From Williamsia herbipolensis (GTDB lineage Bacteria; Actinomycetota; Actinomycetes; Mycobacteriales; Mycobacteriaceae), in contig NZ_JXYP01000028.1 in the NCBI RefSeq assembly GCF_000964005.1, positions 62,001 to 126,000 on the forward strand: a stretch of DNA of 64,000 nucleotides. The letters run 5' to 3'. Positions 34,598-44,039 of this stretch are shown here, piece by piece. The position numbers and the translations under genes were made by a program. The notes beneath the pieces were generated by a model. That model was not told where the DNA came from. It made no database searches and saw only the letters and a list, made by a program, of their open reading frames with translations. The stretch's first letter is position 1. The number at the start of each line of letters is the position of its first letter.

Positions 34598-35726
34598 ATG
34601 ACCGGGGGATCATTCATCGAATTCGCCGACCGATTGGTCGACGAGTTCGGTTCACAAGGAACAGTTGTCGCCGACGTCGACCGCGAGATCGTCGCCGCCA
34701 TCCGTGGCGCCGTCGCTCTCCGGGCGGTGGTCGATGGGGTGTTGGCGCGGTTGACGTCACAGGCCGAGCGTGTCGGGGTTGCGACACACTGTGGGATGTC
34801 GTTGCGAGAACTGTTGGCCGCCAACGGTGTCGCGCCGGCCGTGGCGTCACGATTGATCCGCCTCGGACGGGCCGCGGAGGTCCTACCGGTGCTCGATCGA
34901 CACTCGCGTGACGGTGGCCTGTCGGCCGAACATCTCGATGCGGTCGCCCGCGGGATCGATCATGTCGCGCGTCGCACCGGAGATACCGGTCGCCGAGAAC
35001 CCAGAGTCGAACGAGTTGAGCTACAGCCAGGGCGACGACGGCAGGCTCCGCGGTGAGTTCGACCTCGACGTCGCCACCGGCGAACGGCTCATCACCGCCC
35101 TCGACAGAGCCTCACGACCCCGACCGAGCCCCGACGGAAGCCCCGACGTACGAACCGCCGCGCGGCGGCGAGCCGACAGCTTCGCTCAACTCGTGGAACT
35201 CGCGACCCGCAACCTCGCACCCGATGCGCTGTCCGGGGCGCCCGCGACCGAACTCGTCGTCACCGTCCCTCTCGACCGGCCCGACCCGGCACGACTGAAC
35301 TGGCTCGGACCCATCAGCGACCTGACGACCAAACTCCTCGCCTGCGACGCGACACTCCTGGGCATCGGGGTCGACCTCAACGGTGCCCCGGTGTCCGTCG
35401 CCGCCGACAAACGACTGTTCACCGGCCACGCCCGAAAAGTCGTTCTCGCCCGCGACCGAGGCTGCGTGAAGTGTGGGGCACCCGCGGCGTGGTGCGACGT
35501 CCACCACATCGCTCACCACGCCGACGGCGGGAAGACGGTCGTGGACAACGGATGCCTGCTCTGCCGGTCGTGCCACACCGCCGTCCACACCGCCGGCTGG
35601 GACATCGTCATGGGCCACGACCGACACCCCTGGCTCATCCCACCGACCAGCGTCGACCCACGCCGAACCCCGCTACCCGCATACAACAGAAGAACTTTGA
35701 CCATCATGGAACCGATGGCGGCCTAG
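34598..35726 (+). pseudogene. 13E12/DUF222 HNH endonuclease, deleted and frameshifted
   Basis: The N-terminal DUF222 part (MTGGSFIEFADRLVDEFG to AEHLDAVARGIDHVARRTG) is in one frame. The remainder (PVAENPESNELSYSQ onward) is in another and ends with an HNH nuclease domain (CVKCGAPAAWCDVHHIAHH, LLCRSCHTAVH). The junction is at about 34975-34990. Compared with the family about 80 residues around the middle are absent, so this is an internal deletion as well as a frame change. 13E12-type repeat proteins are numerous in mycolata, often decayed. Confidence 0.85.
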
Positions 35727-35822
35727 CGGCGTCATAAGACCGACGCCCCGCCCACCCGCGGGAGCGCTACGAACATTGACAACTCCACAGTGTGAACCGC
35801 GGGCCCGCTCGTTGCGCAGCGG

Positions 35823-36692
35823 TCAGCGCAGGGTCTCGATGATGGCGCTGAAGTCCTTGCTGCCGTTGCTCTCCGCAAATGCGGCATAGATCTCGGCGGC
35901 ATGGGTGCCCAGCGGTGCGGTGGCACCGGTGGAGCTGACTGCGTCCATGGCCAGACCGAGGTCCTTGTGCATGAGGGCGGTCGCGAAACCCGGGCGGAAG
36001 TCGTTGTTCGCGGGCGACGTCGGGACCGGGCCGGGTACCGGACAGTTGGTGTGCACCGACCAGCAGTTGCCGGTGGCGCCGGTGATCACGTCGAACAGCG
36101 ATTCCGCCGACAGGCCGAGTTTCTCGGCCAGCACGAACGCCTCGCCGACGACGATCTGCTGCACGGCGAGCACCATGTTGTTGCACACCTTCGCCGCCTG
36201 GCCGCTTCCGGGGCCGCCGCAGTGGATCACCTTGCCCGCCATGGGTTCGAGCACGGGTGAGGCGGCCGCGAACGCGTCGTCGATGCCGCCGACCATGAAC
36301 GCGAGGGTTCCGGCCACCGCGCCTTTCACGCCGCCGGAGACCGGGGCGTCGACCTGGGCGAAGCCGAATTCGGCGGCGAGGGTGTTCATGTCACGGGCGT
36401 CGTCGACGGAGATGGTGGAGCTGTCGATGAAGACCGCCCCGTCCTGGGCGACGGGGAGGATCTCCGCGTACGCCGATCGCACCAGTGCACCGCTGGGCAG
36501 CATCGTGATCACCACCGCCGCGCGTTCGACGGCCTGGACGGCGGTCTCGGCGAGCAGGACACCGTTCTCGGCGGCGGCGGCCGCCGCCGCGGGCACCGGG
36601 TCGTATCCGGCGACGGTGTGCCCTGCGGCGACGAGATTGGCGGCCATGGGTCCACCCATGTTGCCCAGTCCGAGGAACGCGATGGTGGTCAT
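35823..36692 (-). CDS. mmsB: 3-hydroxyisobutyrate dehydrogenase
   Basis: A 289-residue enzyme of valine breakdown that oxidises 3-hydroxyisobutyrate to methylmalonate semialdehyde with NAD. The Rossmann loop FLGLGNMGGPMA, the substrate loop DAPVSGGVKGA, the catalytic lysine in GQAAKVCNN and the C-terminal MHKDLGLAMD are typical. It begins in an ATGA overlap with the acyl-CoA dehydrogenase and ends the mmsA-acd-mmsB operon, which runs in pathway order on the minus strand. Confidence 0.94.
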   Translation of the reverse strand: MTTIAFLGLGNMGGPMAANLVAAGHTVAGYDPVPAAAAAAAENGVLLAETAVQAVERAAVVITMLPSGALVRSAYAEILPVAQDGAVFIDSSTISVDDARDMNTLAAEFGFAQVDAPVSGGVKGAVAGTLAFMVGGIDDAFAAASPVLEPMAGKVIHCGGPGSGQAAKVCNNMVLAVQQIVVGEAFVLAEKLGLSAESLFDVITGATGNCWSVHTNCPVPGPVPTSPANNDFRPGFATALMHKDLGLAMDAVSSTGATAPLGTHAAEIYAAFAESNGSKDFSAIIETLR

Positions 36693-37852
36693 GGGTTCTC
36701 CTTGGCGATGGCACGGCCTATGACCATGCGCATGATCTCGTTGGTTCCCTCGAGGATTCGGTTGACCCGCAGATCGCGGACGATCTTCTCCAGCCCGTAG
36801 TCGTGCAGGTAGCCGTAGCCGCCGTGGAGCTGCAACGCCTGGTCGGCGACGGAGAAACACCGCTCGGTGACGAAGCGTTTCGCCATCGCGCAGCTCGTCA
36901 CCTTGTCGGGGTGGTCGGCGTCGAGGGCTGCCGCGGCGTTCCACAGCATCAGCCGTGATGCCTCGAGGTCGATCGCCATGTCGGCCAGAGCGAAACGGAT
37001 GGTGGGTTCGTCGATGAGACTGCCCCCGAACGCCTCCCGCTCACGCAGATACCGGCGCGTACGGGCCATCGCATCCTGCGCTCCGCCGAGCGAACACGCC
37101 GCGATGTTGATGCGGCCGCCGTTGAGACCGTTCATCGCGATACGGAAGCCCGTTCCCTCACCGGCATCGCCGCCGACCATGTTGGCCGCGGGGACGCGGA
37201 CGTCGTCGAACACGACCGCAGCGGTCGGCTGGGCATGCCAGCCCATCTTCTTCTCCTGCGCGCCGAAGGACAGCCCGGGTGTGCCGTTCTCGACGATGAA
37301 GGTGGAGATGCCCTTCGGGCCGTCGCCACCGGTGCGGGCCATCACGATGTAGACATCGGATGTGCCTGCACCGGAGATGAACTGCTTGACACCGTTGAGG
37401 ACGAAATCGTCGCCGTCACGGTCGGCGCGGGTCCGCAGGGCTGCCGCATCCGATCCCGCGGACGGCTCGGTGAGGCAGTAGCTGGCGATGCACTCCATGC
37501 TCGCCATCCGCGGAACCCACGTCGCCCGCTGCTCGGCCGTCCCGTAGCAGTCGACCATCCAGGTCGCCATGTTGTGGATCGACAGGAACGCCGCGGTGGT
37601 CGGGTCGGCGGCGGCGAGCTCGGTGAAGATCCGCACGCCGTCGAGGCGCGTCAACCCGCTGCCACCGAACTCCTCGGAGCAGTAGATCGCCGCCATCCCC
37701 AGTTCCGCCGCCTCGCGGAGTTCCTCGGCGGGAAAGTGTTTCTCGGCATCCCAGGCGAGCGCGTGCGGGGCGATCCGCTTCGCGGCGAACGCCGCAGCGG
37801 TGTCGGCGATCACGCGGTCGTCGGCCGACAGCGTCGCGTCGAGGACGCTCAC
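36689..37852 (-). CDS. Acyl-CoA dehydrogenase (isobutyryl-CoA type)
   Basis: A 387-residue FAD enzyme. YCLTEPSAGSDAAALRT is the first ACAD signature, HGGYGYLHDYGLEKIVRD the second, and ILEGTNEIMRMV holds the catalytic glutamate as in isobutyryl-CoA dehydrogenases. Placement between mmsA and mmsB supports isobutyryl-CoA as substrate. The GTG at 37852 overlaps the mmsA stop (GTGA). Confidence 0.92.
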   Translation of the reverse strand: MSVLDATLSADDRVIADTAAAFAAKRIAPHALAWDAEKHFPAEELREAAELGMAAIYCSEEFGGSGLTRLDGVRIFTELAAADPTTAAFLSIHNMATWMVDCYGTAEQRATWVPRMASMECIASYCLTEPSAGSDAAALRTRADRDGDDFVLNGVKQFISGAGTSDVYIVMARTGGDGPKGISTFIVENGTPGLSFGAQEKKMGWHAQPTAAVVFDDVRVPAANMVGGDAGEGTGFRIAMNGLNGGRINIAACSLGGAQDAMARTRRYLREREAFGGSLIDEPTIRFALADMAIDLEASRLMLWNAAAALDADHPDKVTSCAMAKRFVTERCFSVADQALQLHGGYGYLHDYGLEKIVRDLRVNRILEGTNEIMRMVIGRAIAKENP

Positions 37853-39369
37853 TGCATCGTGGGGATGGAGAACTCGGCCCCGTCCTTGATGCCCGACGGC
37901 CACCTGGTCGTGATGGTCTTGACCTTGGTGTAGAACTGGATCGCCGCCGGCCCGTGCTGGTTCAGGTCACCGAATCCGGAACGCTTCCAGCCACCGAAGG
38001 TGTGGTACGCCACCGGAACCGGGATCGGGACGTTCACGCCCACCATGCCGACCTGGACCCGCGCGCAGAAGTCGCGGGCGGCGTCGCCGTCCTGGGTGAA
38101 GATCGCGACACCGTTGCCGTACTGGTGATCCGACGCCAGCGCGAGCGCCTCCTCGTAGTCACCGGCCCGCACGATGCACAGCACCGGGCCGAAGATCTCG
38201 TCGGTGTAGATCGACATCTCCTTGGTGACGTGGTCGAACAGGGTGGGTCCGATGAAGTAACCGGCCTCGAGCTGCTCGTCTCCGAAGGTGAGGTCGTCGC
38301 TGGCGCGGTCGCGTCCGTCGACGACGAGGTCGGCGCCGGCGTCGACGCCCTGACCGATGTAGTCGCGCACGCGCTCGAGCGCGGCGCCGCTGACCAGCGG
38401 GCCGTAGTCGGCCTTCGGGTCGTGGCTGTGACCGACGCGCAGCGCGGTCACCCGGTCGATCAGCCTGTCGCGCAGGCGGTTCGCGGTCTCCTCGCCGACG
38501 GGGACGGCGACACTGATCGCCATGCACCGTTCGCCGGCGCTGCCGTAACCGGCGCCGATCAACGCGTCGACGGCCTGATCGAGGTCGGCGTCGGGAAGGA
38601 TGATCATGTGGTTCTTGGCACCGCCGAAGCACTGCGACCGCTTGCCGTTCGCCGCGGCGGTCTCGTAGATGTACTGCGCGATGTCCGACGACCCGACGAA
38701 GCCCAGCGCCTGGACATCGGGGTGGGTCAGCAACGCGTCGACGGCGACCTTGTCACCGTGCACCACCTGGAAGACCCCGGCGGGCAGACCGGCCTCGAGA
38801 AACAGCTCGGCCAGCCGCAGCGGGACCGACGGGTCGCGCTCGCTCGGCTTGAGGATGAAGGCGTTGCCACACGCCAACGCCGGGCCGGCCTTCCACAGCG
38901 GGATCATCGCGGGGAAGTTGAACGGCGTGATGCCGGCGACCACGCCGAGCGGCTGGCGGACCGAGTGCACGTCGATGCCCGTGCCGGCCCCCTCGGTGAA
39001 CTCGCCCTTGAGCAGGTGCGGGATCCCGATGGCGAATTCGATGACCTCGACACCACGCTGGATGTCGCCGTGGGCGTCGGCGATGGTCTTGCCGTGCTCG
39101 ATCGACAGCAGCTCGGCGAGCTCGTCGGCGTTCTGGTTGACCAGGTCGACGAAACGCATCATCACTCGCGCCCGCTTCTGCGGGTTCCATGCGGCCCACA
39201 CCCGCTGGGCGGCGACCGACGACGCGACGACCTCGTTGACCTCCTCGACCGAGGCGAGCGGGACCGTGGCCTGCACCGCCCCGGTGGACGGGTTCATCAC
39301 GTCGGCGCTTCGTCCGGACGTACCCGGCCGGCGCGCACCGTCGACGAAATGCGGGATCTCTGAGGTCAT
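37849..39369 (-). CDS. mmsA: Methylmalonate-semialdehyde dehydrogenase (acylating)
   Basis: A 506-residue CoA-acylating aldehyde dehydrogenase that converts methylmalonate semialdehyde to propionyl-CoA. GERCMAIS contains the nucleophile (C282); the glutamate that in hydrolytic ALDHs activates water is replaced in FGGAKNHMI, the hallmark of this CoA-dependent class. First gene of the valine operon. A frame extension to 39435 lacks conservation, so the ATG at 39369 is used. It diverges from an acyl-CoA synthetase over 127 bp. Confidence 0.95.
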   Translation of the reverse strand: MTSEIPHFVDGARRPGTSGRSADVMNPSTGAVQATVPLASVEEVNEVVASSVAAQRVWAAWNPQKRARVMMRFVDLVNQNADELAELLSIEHGKTIADAHGDIQRGVEVIEFAIGIPHLLKGEFTEGAGTGIDVHSVRQPLGVVAGITPFNFPAMIPLWKAGPALACGNAFILKPSERDPSVPLRLAELFLEAGLPAGVFQVVHGDKVAVDALLTHPDVQALGFVGSSDIAQYIYETAAANGKRSQCFGGAKNHMIILPDADLDQAVDALIGAGYGSAGERCMAISVAVPVGEETANRLRDRLIDRVTALRVGHSHDPKADYGPLVSGAALERVRDYIGQGVDAGADLVVDGRDRASDDLTFGDEQLEAGYFIGPTLFDHVTKEMSIYTDEIFGPVLCIVRAGDYEEALALASDHQYGNGVAIFTQDGDAARDFCARVQVGMVGVNVPIPVPVAYHTFGGWKRSGFGDLNQHGPAAIQFYTKVKTITTRWPSGIKDGAEFSIPTMQ

Positions 39370-39496
39370 GGTGTGTCTCCGACTCGATGTGGTGAGAGTG
39401 GGCGGGGTGTGTCCCCGATCACGGTATACTTGCATATCCTAGTGTTTGCCCGCCAGGTGTCCAACCCGGCCGGGAATCCGACTCCAGAGGTGGCCC
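39370..39496. promoter_or_regulatory. Divergent promoter region of mmsA and acyl-CoA synthetase
   Basis: The 127-bp gap contains one A/T-rich patch (about 39422-39443, GTATACTTGCATATCCTAG) that offers -10-like hexamers for both directions: TATCCT on plus, TATACC on minus. No clear operator symmetry was found. An AGAGG ribosome site stands before the GTG at 39497. Confidence 0.45.
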
Positions 39497-41224
39497 GTGT
39501 CCCATTCGCAGGAATCCAGAACCGAGACCTTCCGTTCGGCGCGCGACCTCCTGGTGCGCCACGCCGACGACTACGAGACCGCGGTCGCCGAGTTCCGGTG
39601 GCCGCAGTTCGACGAGTGGAACTGGGCGCTCGACTGGTTCGACGCGATTGCCCGCAACGCCGACGGGTCGCCGAACGACGCACCGGCGCTGTGGATCGTC
39701 GAGGAGGACGGTAGCGAATCGATCCACAGCTTCGCCGACATGAGTGCCCGCTCGACGCGGGTCGCGGGGTGGCTCGACGGACTCGGCGTCGCGGCCGGTG
39801 ACCGCATCCTGCTGATGCTGGCCAACCAGGTCGAACTCTGGCAGGTGATGCTCGCCGCGATGAAGATCGGCGCCGTCGTCATCCCCGCGACCACGTTGCT
39901 CTCCGAGGCCGACATCGCCGACCGCATCGACCGCGGCGGCGTCGCCCACGTGATCGCGCGCAGCGAACTCGCCCCCACCTTCGACGCGGTCGGTGCGCGG
40001 CACACCCGGATCGCGGTCGGCGACGTCGTCGACGGCTGGACCTCCTACGCCGACTCCGCCGACGCCCCGCTCGAGTTCACGCCGAGCCACACCACCCGCG
40101 CCGACGACACGCTGCTGCTGTACTTCACCTCCGGCACCACCTCGAAGCCGAAGCTGGTGGAGCACACCCACGTCTCGTATCCGGTGGGCCACCTGTCGAC
40201 GATGTACTGGATCGGTCTGCGGCCCGGCGACATCCACCTCAACGTCAGCTCCCCGGGTTGGGCGAAGCACGCGTGGTCGAACGTCTTCGCGCCGTGGAAC
40301 GCGCAGGCGTGCGTGTTCATCTACAACTACGCCCGCTTCGACGCGAAGGCGCTGATGGATCAGATGCAGCGCTGCGGCGTGACCAGCTTCTGCGCCCCAC
40401 CGACGGTGTGGCGCATGCTGATCCAGTCCGACCTGTCGCGCCTCACGACCCCGCCGCGGGTGGCGGTCGGCGCCGGTGAGCCGCTCAACCCCGAGGTCAT
40501 CGACCGCGTGCGCCGGGCGTGGGGGGTCACGATCCGCGACGGCTTCGGACAGACCGAGACCACGGTGCAGATCGCGAACTCGCCGGGACAACCGCTCAAG
40601 GACGGGTCGATGGGCCGCCCGTGCCCCGGCTACCGGATCACCCTCGTCGACCCCGCCACCGGGACGCCGGGCGTCGACGAGGGTGAGATCTGCATAGACC
40701 TTGCGCACCGGCCGCTCGGACTCATGGTCGGCTACCACGGCGACCCCGAACGGACCGCGACGGCGATGGCCGGCGGCTACTACCACTCCGGTGACGTCGG
40801 CAGTCGCGACGCCGACGGCTACATCACCTACGTCGGCCGCACCGACGACGTCTTCAAGTCCAGCGACTACCGGATCAGTCCGTTCGAGCTGGAATCGGTT
40901 CTGCTCGAACACGATGCCGTCGCCGAGGCCGCCGTCGTCCCCGCCCCCGACGAACTCCGCCTGTCGGTGCCGAAGGCGTACATCGTGCTGGCCCCGGGCC
41001 ACGGACCCACCGAGGAGACGGCCAATGCGATCTTCGCCCACAGTCGCGCCCAGCTCGCCGGCTACAAGAGGGTCCGCCGAATCACCTTCGCCGAGCTGCC
41101 CAAGACCATCAGCGGCAAGATCCGTCGCGTCGAACTGCGTGGGCTCGAGACGGGAGGCGGCGACAATGCACTCGTCGAATTCCGCGAACCCTCGTCGGCG
41201 ACGATCGATAGCGTGGGGTCATGA
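39497..41224 (+). CDS. AMP-binding acyl-CoA synthetase (medium-chain/propionate type)
   Basis: A 575-residue adenylate-forming ligase. The P-loop-like LLYFTSGTTSKPKLVEHTH, GFGQTETTVQI, GYYHSGDVGSRDADGYI and the C-terminal PKTISGKIRR lysine are all present. The overall pattern (SSPGWAKHAW, YRISPFELES) is that of the medium-chain acyl-CoA/acetyl-CoA synthetase subgroup. It activates a short or medium carboxylate. It diverges from the valine operon, so branched-chain acids are possible substrates. Its stop overlaps the next start (ATGA). Confidence 0.91.
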   Translation: MSHSQESRTETFRSARDLLVRHADDYETAVAEFRWPQFDEWNWALDWFDAIARNADGSPNDAPALWIVEEDGSESIHSFADMSARSTRVAGWLDGLGVAAGDRILLMLANQVELWQVMLAAMKIGAVVIPATTLLSEADIADRIDRGGVAHVIARSELAPTFDAVGARHTRIAVGDVVDGWTSYADSADAPLEFTPSHTTRADDTLLLYFTSGTTSKPKLVEHTHVSYPVGHLSTMYWIGLRPGDIHLNVSSPGWAKHAWSNVFAPWNAQACVFIYNYARFDAKALMDQMQRCGVTSFCAPPTVWRMLIQSDLSRLTTPPRVAVGAGEPLNPEVIDRVRRAWGVTIRDGFGQTETTVQIANSPGQPLKDGSMGRPCPGYRITLVDPATGTPGVDEGEICIDLAHRPLGLMVGYHGDPERTATAMAGGYYHSGDVGSRDADGYITYVGRTDDVFKSSDYRISPFELESVLLEHDAVAEAAVVPAPDELRLSVPKAYIVLAPGHGPTEETANAIFAHSRAQLAGYKRVRRITFAELPKTISGKIRRVELRGLETGGGDNALVEFREPSSATIDSVGS

Positions 41225-42591
41225 CGCGCACACTCGCCCTCGACGATCTCATCGCGGCGCTCCCCGAGGGGATGGTCGTCACCGATCCGGACATCTGCGG
41301 CGGGTACCGACAGGACCGCGCACTCGACCCCGACGCGGCGATCCCATTGGCCGTGGTGCGCGCGGAGTCGACCGATCACGTCGTCGCGGCCGTGCGATGG
41401 TGCGCGGCGAACCGTGTCGCGATCGTGCCCCGCGGCGCGGGCACCGGACTCTCGGGTGGGTCGGGCGGCGTCAACGGGGCGATCACCATCTCCACCGAAC
41501 GGATGCGCGCCATCGAGATCGACACCGTGATGCGGGTGGCCGTCGTCCAGCCCGGGCTCCTGAACGGCGAGGTGAAAGCCGCTGCCGCACAGCACGGCCT
41601 GTGGTATCCGCCCGATCCGTCGTCGTTCGAGATCTGCTCGATCGGCGGCAACGCGGCAACGAACGCCGGTGGGTTGTGCTGCGTGAAGTACGGCGTGACG
41701 ACCGATTACGTGCTGGGCATGCAGGTCGTGCTCGCCGACGGTCGCGCCGTACGGCTCGGCGGTCCGCGCCTGAAGGACTCCGCCGGGTTGTCGTTGACGA
41801 AACTGTTCGTCGGCAGCGAGGGCACCCTCGGCATCATCACCGAGGTCACGCTGCGACTGCTGCCGCCGCAGCCGGCCGCGTCGACGGTGGTCGGCAGCTT
41901 CGCCAGCGTCCACGACGCCACCGAGGCGGTGCTGGCGATCACCGATCGGATCCGTCCGGCGATGCTCGAGTTCATGGACTCCGTCGCCATCAACGCCGTC
42001 GAGGATCACCTCAAGATGGGCCTCGACCGCTCGGCAGGCGCGATGCTCGTCGCCCAGAGCGACTCCCCCGGTGCTGCGGCCGCCGAGGAGATCGCCGTCA
42101 TCACAGCGGCATTCGAGGCGAACAACGCCACCGAGGTGTTCGCCACCGACGATGTCGCCGAGGGTGAGGCGTTCACCGTGGCCCGACGCATGGCCATCCC
42201 CGCGGTGGAGAAGCTCGGTTCACTGTTACTCGAGGACGTCGGGGTGCCGCTGCCGACACTGCCCGACCTCGTCGACGGGATCGCGGCGATCGCCGCCCAA
42301 CGCGAGGTGATGATCTCGGTCATCGCCCACGCCGGCGACGGGAACACCCACCCGCTCATCGTGTTCGACCCCGACGACACCGACCAGGCCGCCCGCGCGC
42401 AACTCGCGTTCGGCGAGGTCATGGATCTCGCGATCGGGCTCGGCGGCACCATCACCGGCGAGCACGGCGTGGGTCGACTGAAGAAGCCGTGGCTGCCCGA
42501 TCAGGTCGGCGCCGACGTCATGGACATCAGTCGTCGCATCAAGGACGCCCTCGACCCTGACCACCTGATGAACCCCGGCACCATGTTCTGA
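41221..42591 (+). CDS. FAD-linked 2-hydroxyacid oxidase (GlcD/D-lactate dehydrogenase type)
   Basis: A 456-residue flavoprotein of the GlcD/DLD family. The FAD loop PRGAGTGLSGGS, the SIGGNAATNAGGLCCVKYG segment, VGSEGTLGIIT, the metal-binding histidines in HAGDGNTHP and GEHGVGRLKKPW are diagnostic. It oxidises D-lactate, glycolate or a related 2-hydroxyacid, delivering electrons to quinone or cytochrome. Coupled to the acyl-CoA synthetase by ATGA; together they could channel a hydroxyacid into central metabolism. Confidence 0.92.
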   Translation: MTRTLALDDLIAALPEGMVVTDPDICGGYRQDRALDPDAAIPLAVVRAESTDHVVAAVRWCAANRVAIVPRGAGTGLSGGSGGVNGAITISTERMRAIEIDTVMRVAVVQPGLLNGEVKAAAAQHGLWYPPDPSSFEICSIGGNAATNAGGLCCVKYGVTTDYVLGMQVVLADGRAVRLGGPRLKDSAGLSLTKLFVGSEGTLGIITEVTLRLLPPQPAASTVVGSFASVHDATEAVLAITDRIRPAMLEFMDSVAINAVEDHLKMGLDRSAGAMLVAQSDSPGAAAAEEIAVITAAFEANNATEVFATDDVAEGEAFTVARRMAIPAVEKLGSLLLEDVGVPLPTLPDLVDGIAAIAAQREVMISVIAHAGDGNTHPLIVFDPDDTDQAARAQLAFGEVMDLAIGLGGTITGEHGVGRLKKPWLPDQVGADVMDISRRIKDALDPDHLMNPGTMF

Positions 42592-42614
42592 CCGGCCGGG
42601 TCGGTCGTTCACAC

Positions 42615-44027
42615 CTAGTAGCCGAAGTACTTCTCCAGCAGTCGAAGCCAGATCTCACTGCCCGTCGGGTACGACGGGACGGCGTGCCAGAGATCGTCGA
42701 CGGTGACCTTCCCGACGATGGCGATGGTGGCCGCGTGGATGAGCTCGCCGACCTCGGGGCCGACGAACGTGGCGCCCACCAGCGTGCGTGTCTTGTCGTC
42801 GACGACGATCTGCGCGGTGCCGGTCGCGTCGTCGCGCAGCAGTCCGATGCCCGATGCGGCCGTGATCGGCTGGCTCACCACGGTCACCGGCCGTCCACGC
42901 TCGCGCGCGTCGCGGGCGGTGAGCCCGGTGCTGCCGACCTGCGGATCGGTGAACACCGCCTGCGGCACCGGCACGTCGCCGCGGACCGGCGGCGGCGTGC
43001 GGCCCTCGGCGCGGGCGGCGATACGCGCACCGACGACACGCGCCTGGTACTTGCCCCAGTGGGTCAGCATCGGCCCGAACGACACGTCGCCCACGGCGTA
43101 CAGCCAGTCGTGGCCGCCCGGGTCGACCGCGGACAGATCGGACGGATCGTCGATGCCGACCGAGTCGAGACCCAGTCCGTCGGTGGCGGGCGTGCGGCCC
43201 GCGGCGACGAGGATCTCGGCGGCGGTGAGGTCCTCACCGTCGACGGCCACGGTGACCGGACCGCCGTGGGAGACACCCACCGACGAGCCGTCACCGGCAT
43301 CGGGGGTCACGTCGTCGCGCCGGGGGTCGGAGATGCTGACACCGGTGCGCACCTCGACGCCCGCCGCGCGCAGCCCTTCGATCACCGCCTCACCGACGAA
43401 GTCGTCGAGGGCGCCGAGCACCTGCCCGCGGACGAGCATCGTCACCGCGGTGCCCAGTGCGCTCATCCACGTCGCCGCCTCGCAGGCCACCACGCCGCCG
43501 CCGATCACGATGAGCGACTCCGGTACCTCGCGAACGCCGGTCGCGTCGCGCGACGTCCACGGGTGCAGGTCGGCGAACACGCCGGGGACGCTCGCGGTGC
43601 TCCCCGTTCCGAGGACCACCGCCTGCCGCGCGGTCAGGGTGCGTTCGCCGTCGTCGGTGGTGACGCGGACGGTGCGGTCGCCGACGAGTGCTCCGCGGCC
43701 GGAGATGACGTCGATGCCGGCACCCTGGGCCCAGGACCGCTGCCCGGAGTCGTCGTAGCCGCTGACCCAGGTGTCGCGCCGTGCGAGCAGGGCGGCGGTG
43801 TCGAGATCACCGACCGACACACCGTCGAGGTGTCGACCCGCGGCGACCACCTCCACCGGCCGTAAGAGCGCCTTGCTCGGCATACACGCCCAGTAGGAGC
43901 ACTCACCGCCCAGGAGATCGGCCTCCACGATGGCGGCGGTGCGATCGGATCCGGCGATGGCGAACTGGGCGGCCACCTCACCGGCGGGCCCACCGCCGAT
44001 GACGATGACGTCGTAGGTGTCGTTCAT
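42615..44027 (-). CDS. Pyridine nucleotide-disulphide oxidoreductase (class I)
   Basis: A 470-residue homodimeric flavoprotein related to dihydrolipoamide dehydrogenase and mercuric reductase. FAD loop VIVIGGGPAGEVAA, redox pair in GGECSYWACMPSKALL (Cys-x4-Cys), NAD loop VIGGGVVACEAATWMSALG, second FAD site YAVGDV. The C-terminal catalytic block HAVPSYPTGSE departs from the HxHPTxxE of true lipoamide dehydrogenases, so the substrate is another disulphide or quinone. Convergent with the previous gene (23-bp gap). Confidence 0.88.
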   Translation of the reverse strand: MNDTYDVIVIGGGPAGEVAAQFAIAGSDRTAAIVEADLLGGECSYWACMPSKALLRPVEVVAAGRHLDGVSVGDLDTAALLARRDTWVSGYDDSGQRSWAQGAGIDVISGRGALVGDRTVRVTTDDGERTLTARQAVVLGTGSTASVPGVFADLHPWTSRDATGVREVPESLIVIGGGVVACEAATWMSALGTAVTMLVRGQVLGALDDFVGEAVIEGLRAAGVEVRTGVSISDPRRDDVTPDAGDGSSVGVSHGGPVTVAVDGEDLTAAEILVAAGRTPATDGLGLDSVGIDDPSDLSAVDPGGHDWLYAVGDVSFGPMLTHWGKYQARVVGARIAARAEGRTPPPVRGDVPVPQAVFTDPQVGSTGLTARDARERGRPVTVVSQPITAASGIGLLRDDATGTAQIVVDDKTRTLVGATFVGPEVGELIHAATIAIVGKVTVDDLWHAVPSYPTGSEIWLRLLEKYFGY

Positions 44028-44039
44028 CGACCCAGCCTG

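Noticed and set aside
34598-35726. Mobile element or intein because of the HNH domain
   Set aside because: DUF222-HNH (13E12) proteins are chromosomal repeat-family genes; no transposase, terminal repeats, integrase or attachment site was seen around it.
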